DNA of 64,000 bases from an uncultured Allobosea sp. (GTDB lineage: Bacteria > Pseudomonadota > Alphaproteobacteria > Rhizobiales > Beijerinckiaceae). Each line of letters starts with the position of its first letter. Within the stretch, counting starts at the first letter, position 1. This document shows, piece after piece, positions 1-9,630 of this stretch. The position numbers were made by a program, and so were the translations under genes. The stretch spans positions 1-64,000 of the forward strand of contig NZ_CAMFKW010000019.1 of assembly GCF_945957345.1 (NCBI RefSeq), written 5' to 3'. Under the pieces are notes generated by a model that did no database searches, was not told where the DNA came from, and worked only from the letters and a program-made list of their open reading frames with translations.

Positions 1-241
1 CGAACAGCATGCCGCGATCGGCCGGCATGTAATTGCGGAACATCAGGCCCTTCGCGCGCTGGTCCGGCGTGCGCATAACCTCGACCTGGAAGGCGTGGCG
101 CGTGCCGCCGCTGACGATGACCAGTGATTCGAGGCCGGCGCCTCCGGCAGCCGCGGGCTGGCCCTGGGCCTGCAATCCGGCCGGAGCCAATGCGATCAGC
201 GCCAGCGCGACGGCGGCGAGAGCGGTTCTGACGGCATGCAT
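1..241 (-). CDS. DUF192 family exported protein (3' part cut off by window edge)
   Basis: The first 80 codons of a leftward gene are visible; the rest lies beyond the window. Residues 1-29 look like a signal peptide (hydrophobic core rich in Ala and Leu, ending in LQAQ). The mature part holds the start of a DUF192 domain, recognised by FQVEVMRTPDQRAKGLMFR followed by MPADRGMLF. DUF192 proteins are small secreted proteins of unknown biochemical function. The ATG at 239-241 is preceded by a GGAG-like site about 11 nt upstream. It is divergent from the gene at 447, with about 200 bp of shared promoter region. Family assignment is from motif recall. Confidence 0.85.
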   Translation of the reverse strand, partial: MHAVRTALAAVALALIALAPAGLQAQGQPAAAGGAGLESLVIVSGGTRHAFQVEVMRTPDQRAKGLMFRNYMPADRGMLF

Positions 242-446
242 CGTTTCTTGACTCCATGGCGGCTATCGCCGGTTCTGCTCTAGAAGCGGCCGATGGCAAA
301 TCTTCGGCAGATGGCCGCCTTCGCCGCCTTTCGGTCAAGCCTTTCGTCATCATATGAATGCGGGATGCCAGACCACATTGGCTGACGGCTTTCTTTCGTC
401 ACCCGCTTGCGGCAGTTTCGCCGGCCTAATGAAGTAGGAGATATCC

Positions 447-2285
447 ATGATCGTTGCGCGCCCTCGTCGGACGACGCACCTTGCCGGCACGGCCCTGGCG
501 GCCATCCTGATGACCTTCGCGTCCTCGGCCTGGGCTGCCGATTTCCAGCTCGACAATGTCAAGATCGACCTCGGCAAGCTGGTCATCAACGCACCGAAGA
601 TCGCGATCAAGGGCTCGACGCTGGAGAAGGATGCTTTCCTGGCGCTGTTCACCGGCGCATCCGCCAGTGAACCGGCCGCTGCACGGGCAGCAAAGCTCAA
701 CGCGGCCGAGATCAGCGCGCCGGAACTCTCGCTGGTGCAGACGGTCGGCGACCAGAAGCAGACCACGGTCTATCGCGACATCCGCTTCACCGATATCCGC
801 GAGGGCAAGATCGGACACGGCGAATCGGCGAGCGGCAGCATCACGGCCGACGGCGGCGCCACCGGGCCGATGAAGGGCGACTTGAAGCGCACCGCCTTCG
901 ACGCTTTCGACCTGCGCCAGATCGCGCGCGTCCTGACCGAGAAGGCCGCGGCCGGCGCAAATGAAGCGATGCTGCCGATCATCGGCAATTTCGAGCAGGA
1001 CGGCTACAGCCTCGACATGGGCAAGGCCGGCAAGATGTCGCTCGGCCGCACCACGGCGCGCGGCTTCGCCGCCAAGGTCGGCCCCGAGCCGCTGCTCGAC
1101 GTGTTCTCGCGCCTGGCCAAGGCAAGCGAGGAGGTCGAGAGCAAGCAGGGGGACAAGAAGGCCAAGGATTCCGAGAAGTCGCCCGCCAAGACCGACGCCG
1201 AACGGCAGCTCGGCCTGTCCATGCTCGCGCTCTTTGACATGTTCGAATATGGCAGCGGCGAAGCGCGCGACCTCGTCATGAACATCAGCGCCCCGCCGAA
1301 AGCCGGCGCCAAGCCGGAAGCCGTCGACATGCGGATCGCCCGCATGGCCTTCGGCGAGGACACCCCGGCGAAATCGGGTTTCGCCATGGAAGGCCTCCAG
1401 TTCCGCTCGGGCGAGGCCAAGGGCGGCGTCGATTCGATCGCCTATTCCGGCTTTAAGTTCGGCTCGGTCATCAGCGAGCTGCGCGCGGCCCTGAATGAGC
1501 CGGACAAGCCGATCGAGGAGGGCGATTTCCGCCGCTTCATCCCGACGATCGGCACGGTCCGCCTCGCCGGCATCTCGATCGACGCACCCGCGATCATCAC
1601 CGGCAAGGAGCCGGTCAAGATCTCGCTCGGCACCTTCGAGATCAAGGCGGGCGAGCAGCTCAACGGCATCCCGACCAGCCTCGCGCTGACGATCGACAAG
1701 CTCGTCACCCCCGTTTCCGAGGCGACCGGCAACCCGGCGGCCAAGGACATGATCGCGATGGGCATCCGCTCGCTCGACCTGTCGGCCAAGCTGGATCTGG
1801 CCTGGGAAGCCGCAAAGAACGAGATCGCCATCCGCACGCTCTCCTTCGGTAGCGCCGGCCTTGCCCAGATCGAGGCCTCCGGCACGCTCGGCAACGTCAC
1901 CAAGGACCTGTTCGCCAGCGATCTCGCCCTCGCCCAGGTGGCGGCGCTCGGCGCGACCGCCCGCAACCTCCAGGTCAAGGTCCAGAATTTCGGCTTGGTC
2001 GAGAAGCTGATCGAGAACGAGGCCCGCAAGTCCAAGCGCAAGGCCGATGAGGTCCGCCAGCAGTTCACGATGGTCGCGAGCCTCGGGCTTGCCGCGATCC
2101 TCGGCCCGTCCGACGGCGCCAAGGCCGTGGCCGCTGCGGCCTCGCGCTTCGTCGCCAAGCCCGGCACTCTGACAGTCCAGGCCAGCGCCAAGTCGGCGAC
2201 CGGTCTCGGCCTCGCCGACGTCATCACCATGACCGAACCGACCGAGATCTTCGACAAGATCGACCTCAAGGCCGATGCGCAGTGA
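447..2285 (+). CDS. Large exported protein of unknown function (612 aa)
   Basis: A Sec-type signal peptide covers residues 1-30 (basic start, hydrophobic core, AWA/AD cleavage site), so the product is probably periplasmic or outer-membrane associated. The mature part has many short alternating polar/hydrophobic stretches (for example LVINAPKIAIKGS and VRLAGISIDAPAIITG), suggesting an all-beta, AsmA/DUF-like repetitive fold, but no catalytic motif is visible. A Lys/Glu/Asp-rich linker lies near residues 231-250. The ATG is preceded by GGAG 8 nt upstream. The stop overlaps the start of the acetyltransferase gene at 2275 by 11 nt, implying co-transcription. I do not recognise a named family. Confidence 0.85.
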   Translation: MIVARPRRTTHLAGTALAAILMTFASSAWAADFQLDNVKIDLGKLVINAPKIAIKGSTLEKDAFLALFTGASASEPAAARAAKLNAAEISAPELSLVQTVGDQKQTTVYRDIRFTDIREGKIGHGESASGSITADGGATGPMKGDLKRTAFDAFDLRQIARVLTEKAAAGANEAMLPIIGNFEQDGYSLDMGKAGKMSLGRTTARGFAAKVGPEPLLDVFSRLAKASEEVESKQGDKKAKDSEKSPAKTDAERQLGLSMLALFDMFEYGSGEARDLVMNISAPPKAGAKPEAVDMRIARMAFGEDTPAKSGFAMEGLQFRSGEAKGGVDSIAYSGFKFGSVISELRAALNEPDKPIEEGDFRRFIPTIGTVRLAGISIDAPAIITGKEPVKISLGTFEIKAGEQLNGIPTSLALTIDKLVTPVSEATGNPAAKDMIAMGIRSLDLSAKLDLAWEAAKNEIAIRTLSFGSAGLAQIEASGTLGNVTKDLFASDLALAQVAALGATARNLQVKVQNFGLVEKLIENEARKSKRKADEVRQQFTMVASLGLAAILGPSDGAKAVAAAASRFVAKPGTLTVQASAKSATGLGLADVITMTEPTEIFDKIDLKADAQ

Positions 2286-2988
2286 TGAAAAGGGCGCTGT
2301 CGCGTCCGAAGACCGCGAGTGGCGCCCATCAGGCCTTGAGGCCTGGTGGGCGGGCCTGCCGCCAGTCCCGCGCGGCTGGTTGCGCAAGCGGCTGAACCCT
2401 GACAACCAGACCCGGCTGCATCTCGCGAAGCTCGTCGCGCGGAGGCCGGGTCAGTTCGTCATCGGGCCGTATACCTATGGCCGCCCGAAGGTGCGCTTTC
2501 CCGAGAGCGGCGCCCGGCTCGTGATCGGGCGCTATGGTTCGATCGCCGACGGGGTCGAGATCCTGCTCGGCGGCAATCACCGCCTCGACTGGGCGACGAC
2601 CTATCCCTTCCCCGCCCTGCGCGGGCTCTGGCCTCAGACTGCAGGCCTGACCGGCCATGATACGACCCGCGGCGACGTGGTCATCGGCCACGATGTCTGG
2701 CTCGGCTCGCAATGCATGATCATGTCGGGCGTCACCATCGGCCACGGTGCAGTGGTCGCGGCGCGCGCCGTGGTCACGCGCGACGTGCCGCCCTATGCGA
2801 TCGTTGCCGGCAACCCTGCCCGCGTCGTCAGATTGCGCTTCGACGAGACGCGGATCGCATCCCTGCTCGAAACCTCCTGGTGGAACCGCCCGCGCCCCGA
2901 GATCGAGCGGCTGATCCCCTTTCTGCTCTCCGAGCGGATCGACGACTTGCTGGCTGCGCTCAGGAGCCGCCCATCAGCCGGCGCTTGA
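2275..2988 (+). CDS. CatB-related O-acetyltransferase (left-handed beta-helix)
   Basis: This is a 237-aa hexapeptide-repeat acetyltransferase of the xenobiotic/CatB (XAT) type, expected to move acetyl from acetyl-CoA to a hydroxyl of a sugar, antibiotic or cell-surface glycan. Residues 60-100 hold the first hexapeptide coils, followed by GGNHRLDW (His102 in the position of the XAT catalytic His). Residues 133-185 hold further coils (GDVVIGHDVWLG, GVTIGHGAVVAA) and the IVAGNPARVVRLRF closure typical of the family. The true substrate is unknown. It overlaps the upstream gene by 11 nt and meets the leftward acyltransferase tail to tail with a 29-nt overlap, which puts three surface-glycan-type enzymes side by side. 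Confidence 0.88.
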   Translation: MRSDEKGAVASEDREWRPSGLEAWWAGLPPVPRGWLRKRLNPDNQTRLHLAKLVARRPGQFVIGPYTYGRPKVRFPESGARLVIGRYGSIADGVEILLGGNHRLDWATTYPFPALRGLWPQTAGLTGHDTTRGDVVIGHDVWLGSQCMIMSGVTIGHGAVVAARAVVTRDVPPYAIVAGNPARVVRLRFDETRIASLLETSWWNRPRPEIERLIPFLLSERIDDLLAALRSRPSAGA

Positions 2989-4006
2989 GGCCGAGTGCCG
3001 GCTTCTCGATCAGGAACCAGGACAGCGCCGCCACGACGAGTGTCACGGCCAGCGACGGCCACAGCAGGGACGCCGCACCCAGCGCCGGATAGAGCGCATG
3101 CAGCGCCTGCTGCACCGGCCAGCCGTAGAGATAGACGCCGTAGGAGAGATCGGCCGGCGGCTCGACCGAGCGCCGCGTCAGGGCCGGCGCGAGCGCCAGC
3201 ACGAGAATGCCCCAGGCGGTGACGAGAAAGAGCGCTGCCTTGTAGAGCGGCGTGAGGGAGAGCAGCACCAGCGCGGCCAGCGCGACCATCAGCAGCGGCA
3301 GCGAAAGCGGCACTTTCTCGCGATAGAGATAAACCACCCCACCCGCGAGGAAGATCAGCGGCAGGCGCAGCGCCGTCTCGGTGCCCTTCGCCCCATGCGG
3401 CACCAGCACCTCGCGCAGGACGAGGGCGAGCGTCAGCGCCAAGAGCGCAGCCAGCGCGAGACGCGGCCGCGCCAGAAGCCCGGCAAGCCCCGCGGCGAGT
3501 ACGCCGAGATAGCACAAGGTCTCGTATTTCAGCGTCCACACCGTCCCCAGCGGAAACGGCAGCGGGTTGTTCTCGAAAACGCCCGGCAAACCGGCAGCGC
3601 TCTTGAAGGTGGTCAGCGTGCCCGTGATGAAGCGCCACAGCCGCGGATCGCGGAAATAGGCTGAGACGTCCAGCGTCGTCATCGACGCGCCCAGCACGAG
3701 CGCAACGAGAAGCGTAGCCGCGATCAGCCCCGGCGCGATCCTGAGCAGCCGCGCCACCACATAGTCACGCCAGCCGCGCCTGACGAAGCTCATCGTCACC
3801 AGGAAGCCGGAGATGGCGAAGAAGCCGTTGACGGCATGCTCGCCCAGCGTGAACCCGGTCGTCTGGAACCAGGGCTCCAGCTCCACCCGCCCGTCGGTGA
3901 CGCTGAAGGCATGCGACACAACGACGGCAAGCGCCATGATCAGCCGGAGCAGGCCGAAATTATTGTGCGGGTTGGCCAGCGCCTCCGCGACCGTGGGCCG
4001 GCTCAT
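2960..4006 (-). CDS. Acyltransferase-3 family membrane protein (OafA/NodX-like)
   Basis: This 348-aa integral membrane protein has about ten hydrophobic segments and the hallmarks of acyltransferase 3: an N-terminal FGLLRLIMALAVVVSHAF with the conserved His, then GFFAISGFLVT and ARLLRIAPGL. These enzymes O-acylate (often O-acetylate) exported polysaccharide, LPS O-antigen or Nod factor. Its start overlaps the stop of the glycosyltransferase upstream by 4 nt, so the two are translationally coupled and likely act on the same glycan. The C-terminal basic tail overlaps the end of the convergent CatB-like gene. Confidence 0.9.
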   Translation of the reverse strand: MSRPTVAEALANPHNNFGLLRLIMALAVVVSHAFSVTDGRVELEPWFQTTGFTLGEHAVNGFFAISGFLVTMSFVRRGWRDYVVARLLRIAPGLIAATLLVALVLGASMTTLDVSAYFRDPRLWRFITGTLTTFKSAAGLPGVFENNPLPFPLGTVWTLKYETLCYLGVLAAGLAGLLARPRLALAALLALTLALVLREVLVPHGAKGTETALRLPLIFLAGGVVYLYREKVPLSLPLLMVALAALVLLSLTPLYKAALFLVTAWGILVLALAPALTRRSVEPPADLSYGVYLYGWPVQQALHALYPALGAASLLWPSLAVTLVVAALSWFLIEKPALGLKRRLMGGS

Positions 4007-4884
4007 GGCATCTCCCCCAGCCCTTCATGGGCCAATGCCGTCTCGCCGCGTCGCCAGGCCCTTGCTCCGGCGGCAGAGCCTGCATGCGCGAACATCTTCT
4101 CTCGCTTCAGCAGCAGCCCGTAGCCCGCAGCTTTCCCCGCATTTTCCAGCATTCGAATCGGCCCCGGCCCGGCGAGCCCGTATTTCCGGGCGATGTAGTG
4201 CTCGGACCAGGCCAGGTGCCAGCGCGCCTTGAAGCGCCGCTGCGGCGACGGCGCCGTCGAGCGCCCGCGCCCATGCCGTGCCTCGGCGCCATGGACATGG
4301 ACGAGCGCATGGCCGGCATCGCGCATGCGCCGGCACAGATCGTCATCCTCGTAGAACAGGAAGATAGCCGGATCGAAGCCGCCGAGCGCCACGAAGACCT
4401 CGCGCCGGATCAGCAGGCACGCTCCCGACAGGAAAGGCAGGCAGGCGTCTCCCTCCGGGATCGCCATCGCGCCCGAGCGATTGAGATGCGGTGGCGAGAG
4501 CAGTGAGCGCGGCTGAAGGAAGACGCGGCCGGACGGCTCGACGATGCGCGGCGCCAGCATCCCGGCATCGGGATAACGCTCGGCTGCTTGGAGCAGTGCC
4601 ACTGCGGCACCACGCCCGATTTCCAGGTCCGGATTGACGATCAACACATAAGGGGTGTCGGCAGCAGCCACGCCGATATTGTTCGCCCGGCCATAGCCCT
4701 CGTTGCAGGCATTGGCGATCACCCGCGCGCCCTTCGCCGCAGCGATCGCGCGGCTGTCATCGCCGCTGGCATTGTCGACCACGATGGCCGGAATGCCCTC
4801 CCCGGCCAGCGCGTCGAGGCAGGCGGGCAGGACATCGGCGCTGTCATAGCTGACGACGATGGCGGTGATGGCGGCGGCGGGCAT
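4003..4884 (-). CDS. Glycosyltransferase family 2 (WbbL/rhamnosyltransferase-like)
   Basis: A 293-aa GT-A fold transferase. The N-terminal TAIVVSYDSADVLPACLDAL nucleotide-binding strand, VDNASGDDS, the DXD-like VNPDLEIG, the acceptor-site LSGACLLIRREVFVALGGFD and YEDDDLCRR are all present in the order expected for GT2 rhamnosyl/glycosyltransferases that build O-antigen or capsule. The protein lacks membrane segments. It is coupled by a 4-nt overlap to the acyltransferase downstream, and starts 42 nt after the small lipoprotein gene. The sugar donor cannot be told from sequence. Confidence 0.88.
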   Translation of the reverse strand: MPAAAITAIVVSYDSADVLPACLDALAGEGIPAIVVDNASGDDSRAIAAAKGARVIANACNEGYGRANNIGVAAADTPYVLIVNPDLEIGRGAAVALLQAAERYPDAGMLAPRIVEPSGRVFLQPRSLLSPPHLNRSGAMAIPEGDACLPFLSGACLLIRREVFVALGGFDPAIFLFYEDDDLCRRMRDAGHALVHVHGAEARHGRGRSTAPSPQRRFKARWHLAWSEHYIARKYGLAGPGPIRMLENAGKAAGYGLLLKREKMFAHAGSAAGARAWRRGETALAHEGLGEMP

Positions 4885-4926
4885 TGCCGCCTTGTGGCCA
4901 TGTCAGAAGGCCGGACGCAAGCGATT

Positions 4927-5235
4927 TCAGCGGCGCGCGAGCGCGCCGATCTCGCCCTTGATCCGCTCGCGCTCGCTCGCTTCGCAGCGATGCGGCGCCT
5001 TGTAGGACTTCACGGCATAGCCGGCATTGGCCGCGATGAAACGCGGCCGATCCTGCCGATCGAGCCGTGCGAGAATCCGGCTGCGATCGACCGGCAACCC
5101 GCAATCATAGGCGCGCGACACGGTCGCGGCGGCATATTCCACCGTGCCCGGCACCGGCCCGGCGACCGTGCAGGCACCGACCGCGGCGAACGAGGCCGCA
5201 GCGGCGGCGAGCTTGAGGATCGAGGGCATCGGCAC
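4927..5235 (-). CDS. Small lipoprotein, member 2 of a tandem paralogous pair
   Basis: 102 aa with a signal peptide ending in a lipobox-like AVGAC (Cys22), so probably a lipid-anchored envelope protein. The mature part carries ATVSRAYDC, a short charged helix, and a C-terminal HRCEASERERIKGEIGAL. These elements match, in order, the neighbouring lipoprotein at 5243, including two non-lipobox cysteines that could form a disulfide. Function is unknown. Only 7 nt separate the two genes, and both follow aspS on the same strand. Confidence 0.75.
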   Translation of the reverse strand: MPMPSILKLAAAAASFAAVGACTVAGPVPGTVEYAAATVSRAYDCGLPVDRSRILARLDRQDRPRFIAANAGYAVKSYKAPHRCEASERERIKGEIGALARR

Positions 5236-5242
5236 GGGCAGC

Positions 5243-5611
5243 TCAGAGCGTGTCGAAATCCCCGGCGCGGATGCGGCCCATGCGTTGCTTCAGCTCCGCA
5301 CGCTCCTCCGCGGTGCAAGCGTGAGGCTGCACACTCTGGTTGATCGTCTCGGCCTCGGACACGCCGATATAGGCCGAGCGCGCCGCCGCGATCTGCTGAT
5401 CGTCGGCACCCCGCGCCTTTTCGGCCGCGAGGAAGCGGTCGAGTGTCGAGCGCTGCGGCGAGCCTGCCTTGCAGGCGATGGCGCGCGACACCGTCGTGGC
5501 CAGCGCCGAGGCACGGCCGGAGCTGCTCTCGCCGGCCGCGACACAGGCGCCGAGCGAGAGTGCAAGAAGACAGGCGAGCGGCAGCGCCCGCCCGATCGAC
5601 AGCGAAGCCAT
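5243..5611 (-). CDS. Small lipoprotein, member 1 of a tandem paralogous pair
   Basis: 122 aa. The signal peptide ends in LSLGAC (lipobox, Cys23). The mature part contains ATTVSRAIACKAGSPQRSTL and HACTAEERAELKQRMGRI, the same arrangement (TVSRA-x2-C ... H-x-C-x3-ER) as in the next gene downstream. The start is 5 nt after the aspS stop, so it is almost certainly on the aspS transcript. No enzymatic motif is visible; a disulfide-bonded small envelope protein is the likeliest reading. Confidence 0.78.
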   Translation of the reverse strand: MASLSIGRALPLACLLALSLGACVAAGESSSGRASALATTVSRAIACKAGSPQRSTLDRFLAAEKARGADDQQIAAARSAYIGVSEAETINQSVQPHACTAEERAELKQRMGRIRAGDFDTL

Positions 5612-5616
5612 GGTCG

Positions 5617-7401
5617 TCAGCCGTTCTTCTCGGGCAGGTTGACGCGCAGATGCGCCTCGCGCAGCTGCTTCGGCGTCGCCTCGGCCGGAGCGCCCATCAG
5701 CAGGTCGACCGCCTGCTGGTTCATCGGGAACAGCGCGACCTCGCGCAGGTTCGTCGCGCGCGCCAGCAGCATGATGATGCGGTCCACGCCGGCCGCCATG
5801 CCGCCATGCGGCGGGGCGCCATACTGGAACGCGCGATACATGCCGCCGAAGCGCTCGATCACCGTCTCTTCGCCATAGCCGGCGATCTCGAAGGCCTTCA
5901 CCATCGCCTCGGGGCGGTGGTTGCGGATGCCGCCGGAGGCCAGCTCGAAGCCGTTGCAGGCGATGTCGTACTGGAAGGCCTTGAGCGAGAGCGGGTCTTC
6001 CTCGTTGAGCGCCTTCAGGCCGCCCTGCGGCATCGAGAAGGGGTTATGCGAGAAATCGACCTTCTTCTCGTCCTCGTTGTACTCGAACATCGGGAAATCG
6101 ACGATCCAGGCGAAGGCGAAGGCGTTCTCGTCGATCAGGTTGAGCTCCTGGCCGACCTTGCTGCGGGCGCTGCCTGCGAACTTGTAGAACTTGTCCGGGT
6201 CGCCCGCGACGAAGAAGCAGGCGTCGCCGCCCTTCAGCCCCATCTGCTTGATGATCGCCGCGACGCGCTCAGGCCCGATGTTGTTCGCGATCGGCCCCTG
6301 GCCCTCGCCGTCTTCCTTGACCATCAGGTAGCCGAGGCCCGGCTGCCCCTCGCCCTGCGCCCAGGAGTTCATCCGGTCGCAGAAGGCGCGCGAACCGCCA
6401 CCCGGCGCGGGGATCGCCCAGACGCGGTTCTTCTCGCCTTCGAGGATGCGCGCGAAGACCTTGAAGCCCGAGCCGCGGAAATGCTCGGAGACGTCCTGCA
6501 TGACGAGCGGGTTGCGCAGGTCCGGCTTGTCGGACCCGTATTTGGCGATCGCCTCGGCATAGGGGATGCGTGGCCAGTTCTTCTGGACGCTCCGGCCTTC
6601 GGCGAATTCCTCGAATACGCCGGTGATGACCGGTTCCATCGTCGCGAACACGTCCTCCTGCTCGACGAAGCTCATCTCGACGTCGAGCTGGTAGAACTCG
6701 CCCGGCAGGCGGTCGGCGCGCGGGTCCTCGTCGCGGAAGCAGGGCGCGATCTGGAAGTAGCGGTCGAAGCCCGCCATCATCAGGAGCTGCTTGTACTGCT
6801 GCGGCGCCTGCGGCAGCGCGTAGAACTTGCCGGCATGCAGGCGGCTCGGCACCAGGAAGTCGCGCGCGCCTTCCGGCGAGGACGCCGTCAGGATCGGCGT
6901 CTGGAACTCGGAGAAGCCCGAATCCTTCATGCGGCGACGCATCGAGTCGATGACCTTGGTGCGCAGCATGATGTTGTTGTGCAGCTTCTCGCGACGCAGG
7001 TCGACGAAGCGGTACTTGAGGCGGGTGTCCTCGGGATATTCGAGATCGCCGAAGACCGGCAGCGGCAGTTCGGCCGAGGGGCCGAGCACCTCGATCGCCG
7101 TCGCGAAGACCTCGACCGCCCCGGTCGGCAGATTGGCGTTCTCGGTGCCGGCGAGACGGGCCTTGACCTTACCGTCGATGCGCACGACCCATTCCGAGCG
7201 CAGCGTCTCGGCATCCGCGAAAGCCGGCGAATCAGGATCGATAACCACCTGCGTCATGCCGTAATGGTCGCGCAGGTCGATGAAGAGCACGCCGCCATGG
7301 TCGCGGATGCGGTGGCACCAGCCGGAGAGGCGCACGGTCTTGCCGATGTCGCTGTCGCGGAGCGCGCCGCAGGTGTGGGAACGATAGCGATGCAGGGTCA
7401 C
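5617..7401 (-). CDS. aspS: Aspartyl-tRNA synthetase (probably non-discriminating)
   Basis: Class IIb synthetase of 594 aa that charges tRNA-Asp; in alphaproteobacteria with GatCAB this type usually also makes Asp-tRNA-Asn. Visible are the N-terminal OB-fold ([18 protein letters not shown]), motif 2 [19 protein letters not shown], the bacterial GAD insert, and motif 3 [13 protein letters not shown] near the C-terminus. I chose the GTG at 7399-7401 because homologues begin just before HRYRSHTCG; a longer frame from 7470 adds an unconserved extension. It is divergent from rnd and followed closely by two lipoprotein genes. Confidence 0.95.
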   Translation of the reverse strand: MTLHRYRSHTCGALRDSDIGKTVRLSGWCHRIRDHGGVLFIDLRDHYGMTQVVIDPDSPAFADAETLRSEWVVRIDGKVKARLAGTENANLPTGAVEVFATAIEVLGPSAELPLPVFGDLEYPEDTRLKYRFVDLRREKLHNNIMLRTKVIDSMRRRMKDSGFSEFQTPILTASSPEGARDFLVPSRLHAGKFYALPQAPQQYKQLLMMAGFDRYFQIAPCFRDEDPRADRLPGEFYQLDVEMSFVEQEDVFATMEPVITGVFEEFAEGRSVQKNWPRIPYAEAIAKYGSDKPDLRNPLVMQDVSEHFRGSGFKVFARILEGEKNRVWAIPAPGGGSRAFCDRMNSWAQGEGQPGLGYLMVKEDGEGQGPIANNIGPERVAAIIKQMGLKGGDACFFVAGDPDKFYKFAGSARSKVGQELNLIDENAFAFAWIVDFPMFEYNEDEKKVDFSHNPFSMPQGGLKALNEEDPLSLKAFQYDIACNGFELASGGIRNHRPEAMVKAFEIAGYGEETVIERFGGMYRAFQYGAPPHGGMAAGVDRIIMLLARATNLREVALFPMNQQAVDLLMGAPAEATPKQLREAHLRVNLPEKNG

Positions 7402-7537
7402 GGGATCAGTCTTTCGGAAATGCGTCAACGGCCAGCTCAGAGGCCAGCCACAGCTTGCGGCTAACCACACGCGCGCGCCCGAAATGTCAAGAACGCCCGC
7501 GACATCCTGCGGCTCTCTCTGCTAAGACGACGACATC

Positions 7538-8677
7538 ATGCATCTGATTTCCGATACCGCCGCGCTCTCCGCCGCCTGTGATCGTCTCGCGACCCATCCC
7601 TTCGTCACGGTCGATACCGAGTTCTTGCGCGAGACCACCTATTACCCCAAGCTCTGCCTGATCCAGCTCGCCTCCCCCGATGAGGCCGTGCTGATCGACC
7701 CGCTCGCGCCCGATCTCGATCTCGCCCCCTTCTTCGGGCTGATGGTCAACGAGAACGTCGTGAAGGTCTTCCACGCCGCCCGGCAGGACCTGGAAATCGT
7801 CTGGCTGCTCGGGCGCGTGCTGCCTCACCCGCTCTTCGACACGCAGGTCGCGGCCATGGTCTGCGGCTATGGCGACTCGGTCGGCTACGAGCAGCTCGCC
7901 AACGACCTCGCCAAGGCGCGCATCGACAAGTCCTCGCGCTTCACCGACTGGTCGCGCCGCCCACTGACCGAGGCACAGCTCTCCTATGCCGAGTCCGACG
8001 TCACCCATCTGCGCGACATCTATCTCGCCCTGAAGGCCGATCTCGACGCCAGCGGCCGCGAGAGCTGGGTCGCCGAGGAGATGGCGGTGCTGACCTCGCC
8101 CGCGACCTACGAGGTCAAGCCCGAGAACGCCTGGCAGCGCCTCAAGGGCCGCATCCGCAAGCCGCGCGAACTGCCGAACCTGATGGAGATCGCCGCCTGG
8201 CGCGAGCGCGAGGCGCAGACCCGCGACGTGCCGCGCCAGCGCGTGCTCAAGGACGACGCGCTGATGGACATCGTCCAGCGCGGCCCGCGCTCGGTCGAGG
8301 CGTTGGCCGAATTGCGCTCCGTCCCCAACGGCTTCGAGCGCTCGCGCAACGGCGCCGAAGTCCTCGCTGCGATCGAGCGCGCCGCTGCCCTCGATCCCAA
8401 GACCCTGCCCCGGCTGGAGCGCGAGCGTGGCCGCCCGACCAACGCCGCGGTGCTCGACCTGCTCAAGGTCCTGCTCAAGGCGGTGGCCGATGCCGAGCGC
8501 GTCGCGCCCAAGATCATCGCCTCCAGCGACGATCTCGACGCCATCGCCTCCGACGATCTCGCGGATGTTCCGGCCCTGCACGGCTGGCGTCGCGGCGTCT
8601 TCGGCGAGAAGGCCCTGGCGCTGAAGAACGGCTCGCTCAGCCTGCGCATCCAGCGCGGCCGGGTGGTGGTGGGCTGA
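7538..8677 (+). CDS. rnd: Ribonuclease D
   Basis: 379-aa 3'-5' exoribonuclease of the DEDD superfamily that trims tRNA and other stable RNA precursors. The exonuclease domain (about residues 1-170) shows Exo[13 protein letters not shown] (Asp26, Glu28), Exo[13 protein letters not shown] and Exo[16 protein letters not shown]. An HRDC RNA-binding domain follows (about residues 210-290: [21 protein letters not shown]), then a second HRDC-like region. The length is typical. It is divergent from aspS with a 136-nt spacer. Confidence 0.95.
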   Translation: MHLISDTAALSAACDRLATHPFVTVDTEFLRETTYYPKLCLIQLASPDEAVLIDPLAPDLDLAPFFGLMVNENVVKVFHAARQDLEIVWLLGRVLPHPLFDTQVAAMVCGYGDSVGYEQLANDLAKARIDKSSRFTDWSRRPLTEAQLSYAESDVTHLRDIYLALKADLDASGRESWVAEEMAVLTSPATYEVKPENAWQRLKGRIRKPRELPNLMEIAAWREREAQTRDVPRQRVLKDDALMDIVQRGPRSVEALAELRSVPNGFERSRNGAEVLAAIERAAALDPKTLPRLERERGRPTNAAVLDLLKVLLKAVADAERVAPKIIASSDDLDAIASDDLADVPALHGWRRGVFGEKALALKNGSLSLRIQRGRVVVG

Positions 8678-8700
8678 GGGAGCGCCCGCCCCCAGCCGCT

Positions 8701-8762
8701 ATTCTCGGGCGAAGCGCAGCGCAGACCCGAAAATCTCTCCTGATTTGAGGCTCCCGAGCCTC
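8701..8762. terminator. Stem-loops between convergent rnd and fliP
   Basis: Two inverted repeats lie in the 132-bp gap: TCGGG (8705-8709) with CCCGA (8726-8730), and a perfect GAGGCTC (8747-8753) / GAGCCTC (8756-8762) hairpin. They sit after the rnd stop and just beyond the fliP stop, so a two-way termination role is plausible. No strong U-tract follows. Confidence 0.35.
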
Positions 8763-8809
8763 CGCGTCACGAAATGCTCGGCTCAAGCCCGAGCACGACG
8801 AGCTTCCGC

Positions 8810-9601
8810 TCACCCGCCGCCGTAGCTCTTTACCAGCGAGCCGGCGACCAGGCCCCAGCCGTCGACCAGCACGAAGAAGATCAGCTTGAACGGCAATGCC
8901 ACCGTCACCGGCGGCAGCATCATCATGCCCACCGACATCAGGATCGAGGCCACGACGAGGTCGATGATCAGGAAGGGCACGAACAGCAGGAAGCCGATCT
9001 CGAAGGCGCGCCTGAGCTCCGAGATCATGAAGGCCGGCACGAGCACCTCGACGCCGACATCTTGCGGCTGCTGCGGACGCGGCCCCTGCGACATGTCCAG
9101 GAACAGCGAGAGGTCCTTCTCGCGGACATGCTTGAGCATGAAGGCCTTGAACGGCACGACGCCGCGATTATAGGCCTCCTGCGGCTGGATCTGGCCGGCG
9201 ATCAGCGGCTGGACCGCAGTGCTGTAGGCCTCGCGCAAGGTCGGCGCCATGACGAAGCCCGTCAGGAACAGCGAGAGCCCGAGAATCACGGCGTTCGGCG
9301 GCGCGGTCTGCGTCCCCAGCGCCGAGCGCAGCAGCGACAGCACCACCACGATTCGCGTGAACGACGTCACCATGATCAGGATCGACGGCGCCAGCGACAG
9401 GACCGTGATGACGGCGATGAGCTGGAGCGCCCGCTCCGCCACGCCGCCGCCTTGCCCCAGGTCGAGCGAGAGAGTCTGCGGCAGTGCCGGCACCGTCTGG
9501 AGCGCGAGCAGCAGCGCGGCAGCAGCCAGGATGCGCCCGCCTCGAAAGCCTCTTGCTCGTCTGCCGAAGAACTTCACGCGCGCCGCCACTGCCCGACTCA
9601 A
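8810..9601 (-). CDS. fliP: Flagellar type III export gate protein FliP
   Basis: 263 aa. FliP is the five-copy core of the flagellar export gate (FliP5-FliQ4-FliR1) in the inner membrane. A cleavable signal peptide (about residues 25-42) is followed by the family pattern SIFLIM-like PSILIMVTSFTRIVVVLSLLRSALG, then a periplasmic loop, and C-terminal FLIIDLVVASILMSVGMMMLPP with SLPFK-like ALPFKLIFF. It lies alone on this strand downstream of fliO, separated from it by a terminator-like hairpin. Confidence 0.96.
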   Translation of the reverse strand: MSRAVAARVKFFGRRARGFRGGRILAAAALLLALQTVPALPQTLSLDLGQGGGVAERALQLIAVITVLSLAPSILIMVTSFTRIVVVLSLLRSALGTQTAPPNAVILGLSLFLTGFVMAPTLREAYSTAVQPLIAGQIQPQEAYNRGVVPFKAFMLKHVREKDLSLFLDMSQGPRPQQPQDVGVEVLVPAFMISELRRAFEIGFLLFVPFLIIDLVVASILMSVGMMMLPPVTVALPFKLIFFVLVDGWGLVAGSLVKSYGGG

Positions 9602-9630
9602 CCGATCGGATGCGCCTGAGGCTAGTCACA

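Noticed and set aside
426..2405. A 659-codon minus-strand frame opposite the 612-aa exported protein
   Set aside because: The plus-strand frame has a proper signal peptide, ribosome site and start; the minus frame is low-complexity and crosses into the acetyltransferase gene.
5443..7464. Long plus-strand frame opposite aspS
   Set aside because: AspRS motifs on the other strand are decisive; the antisense product is Leu/Arg/His-rich without any domain.
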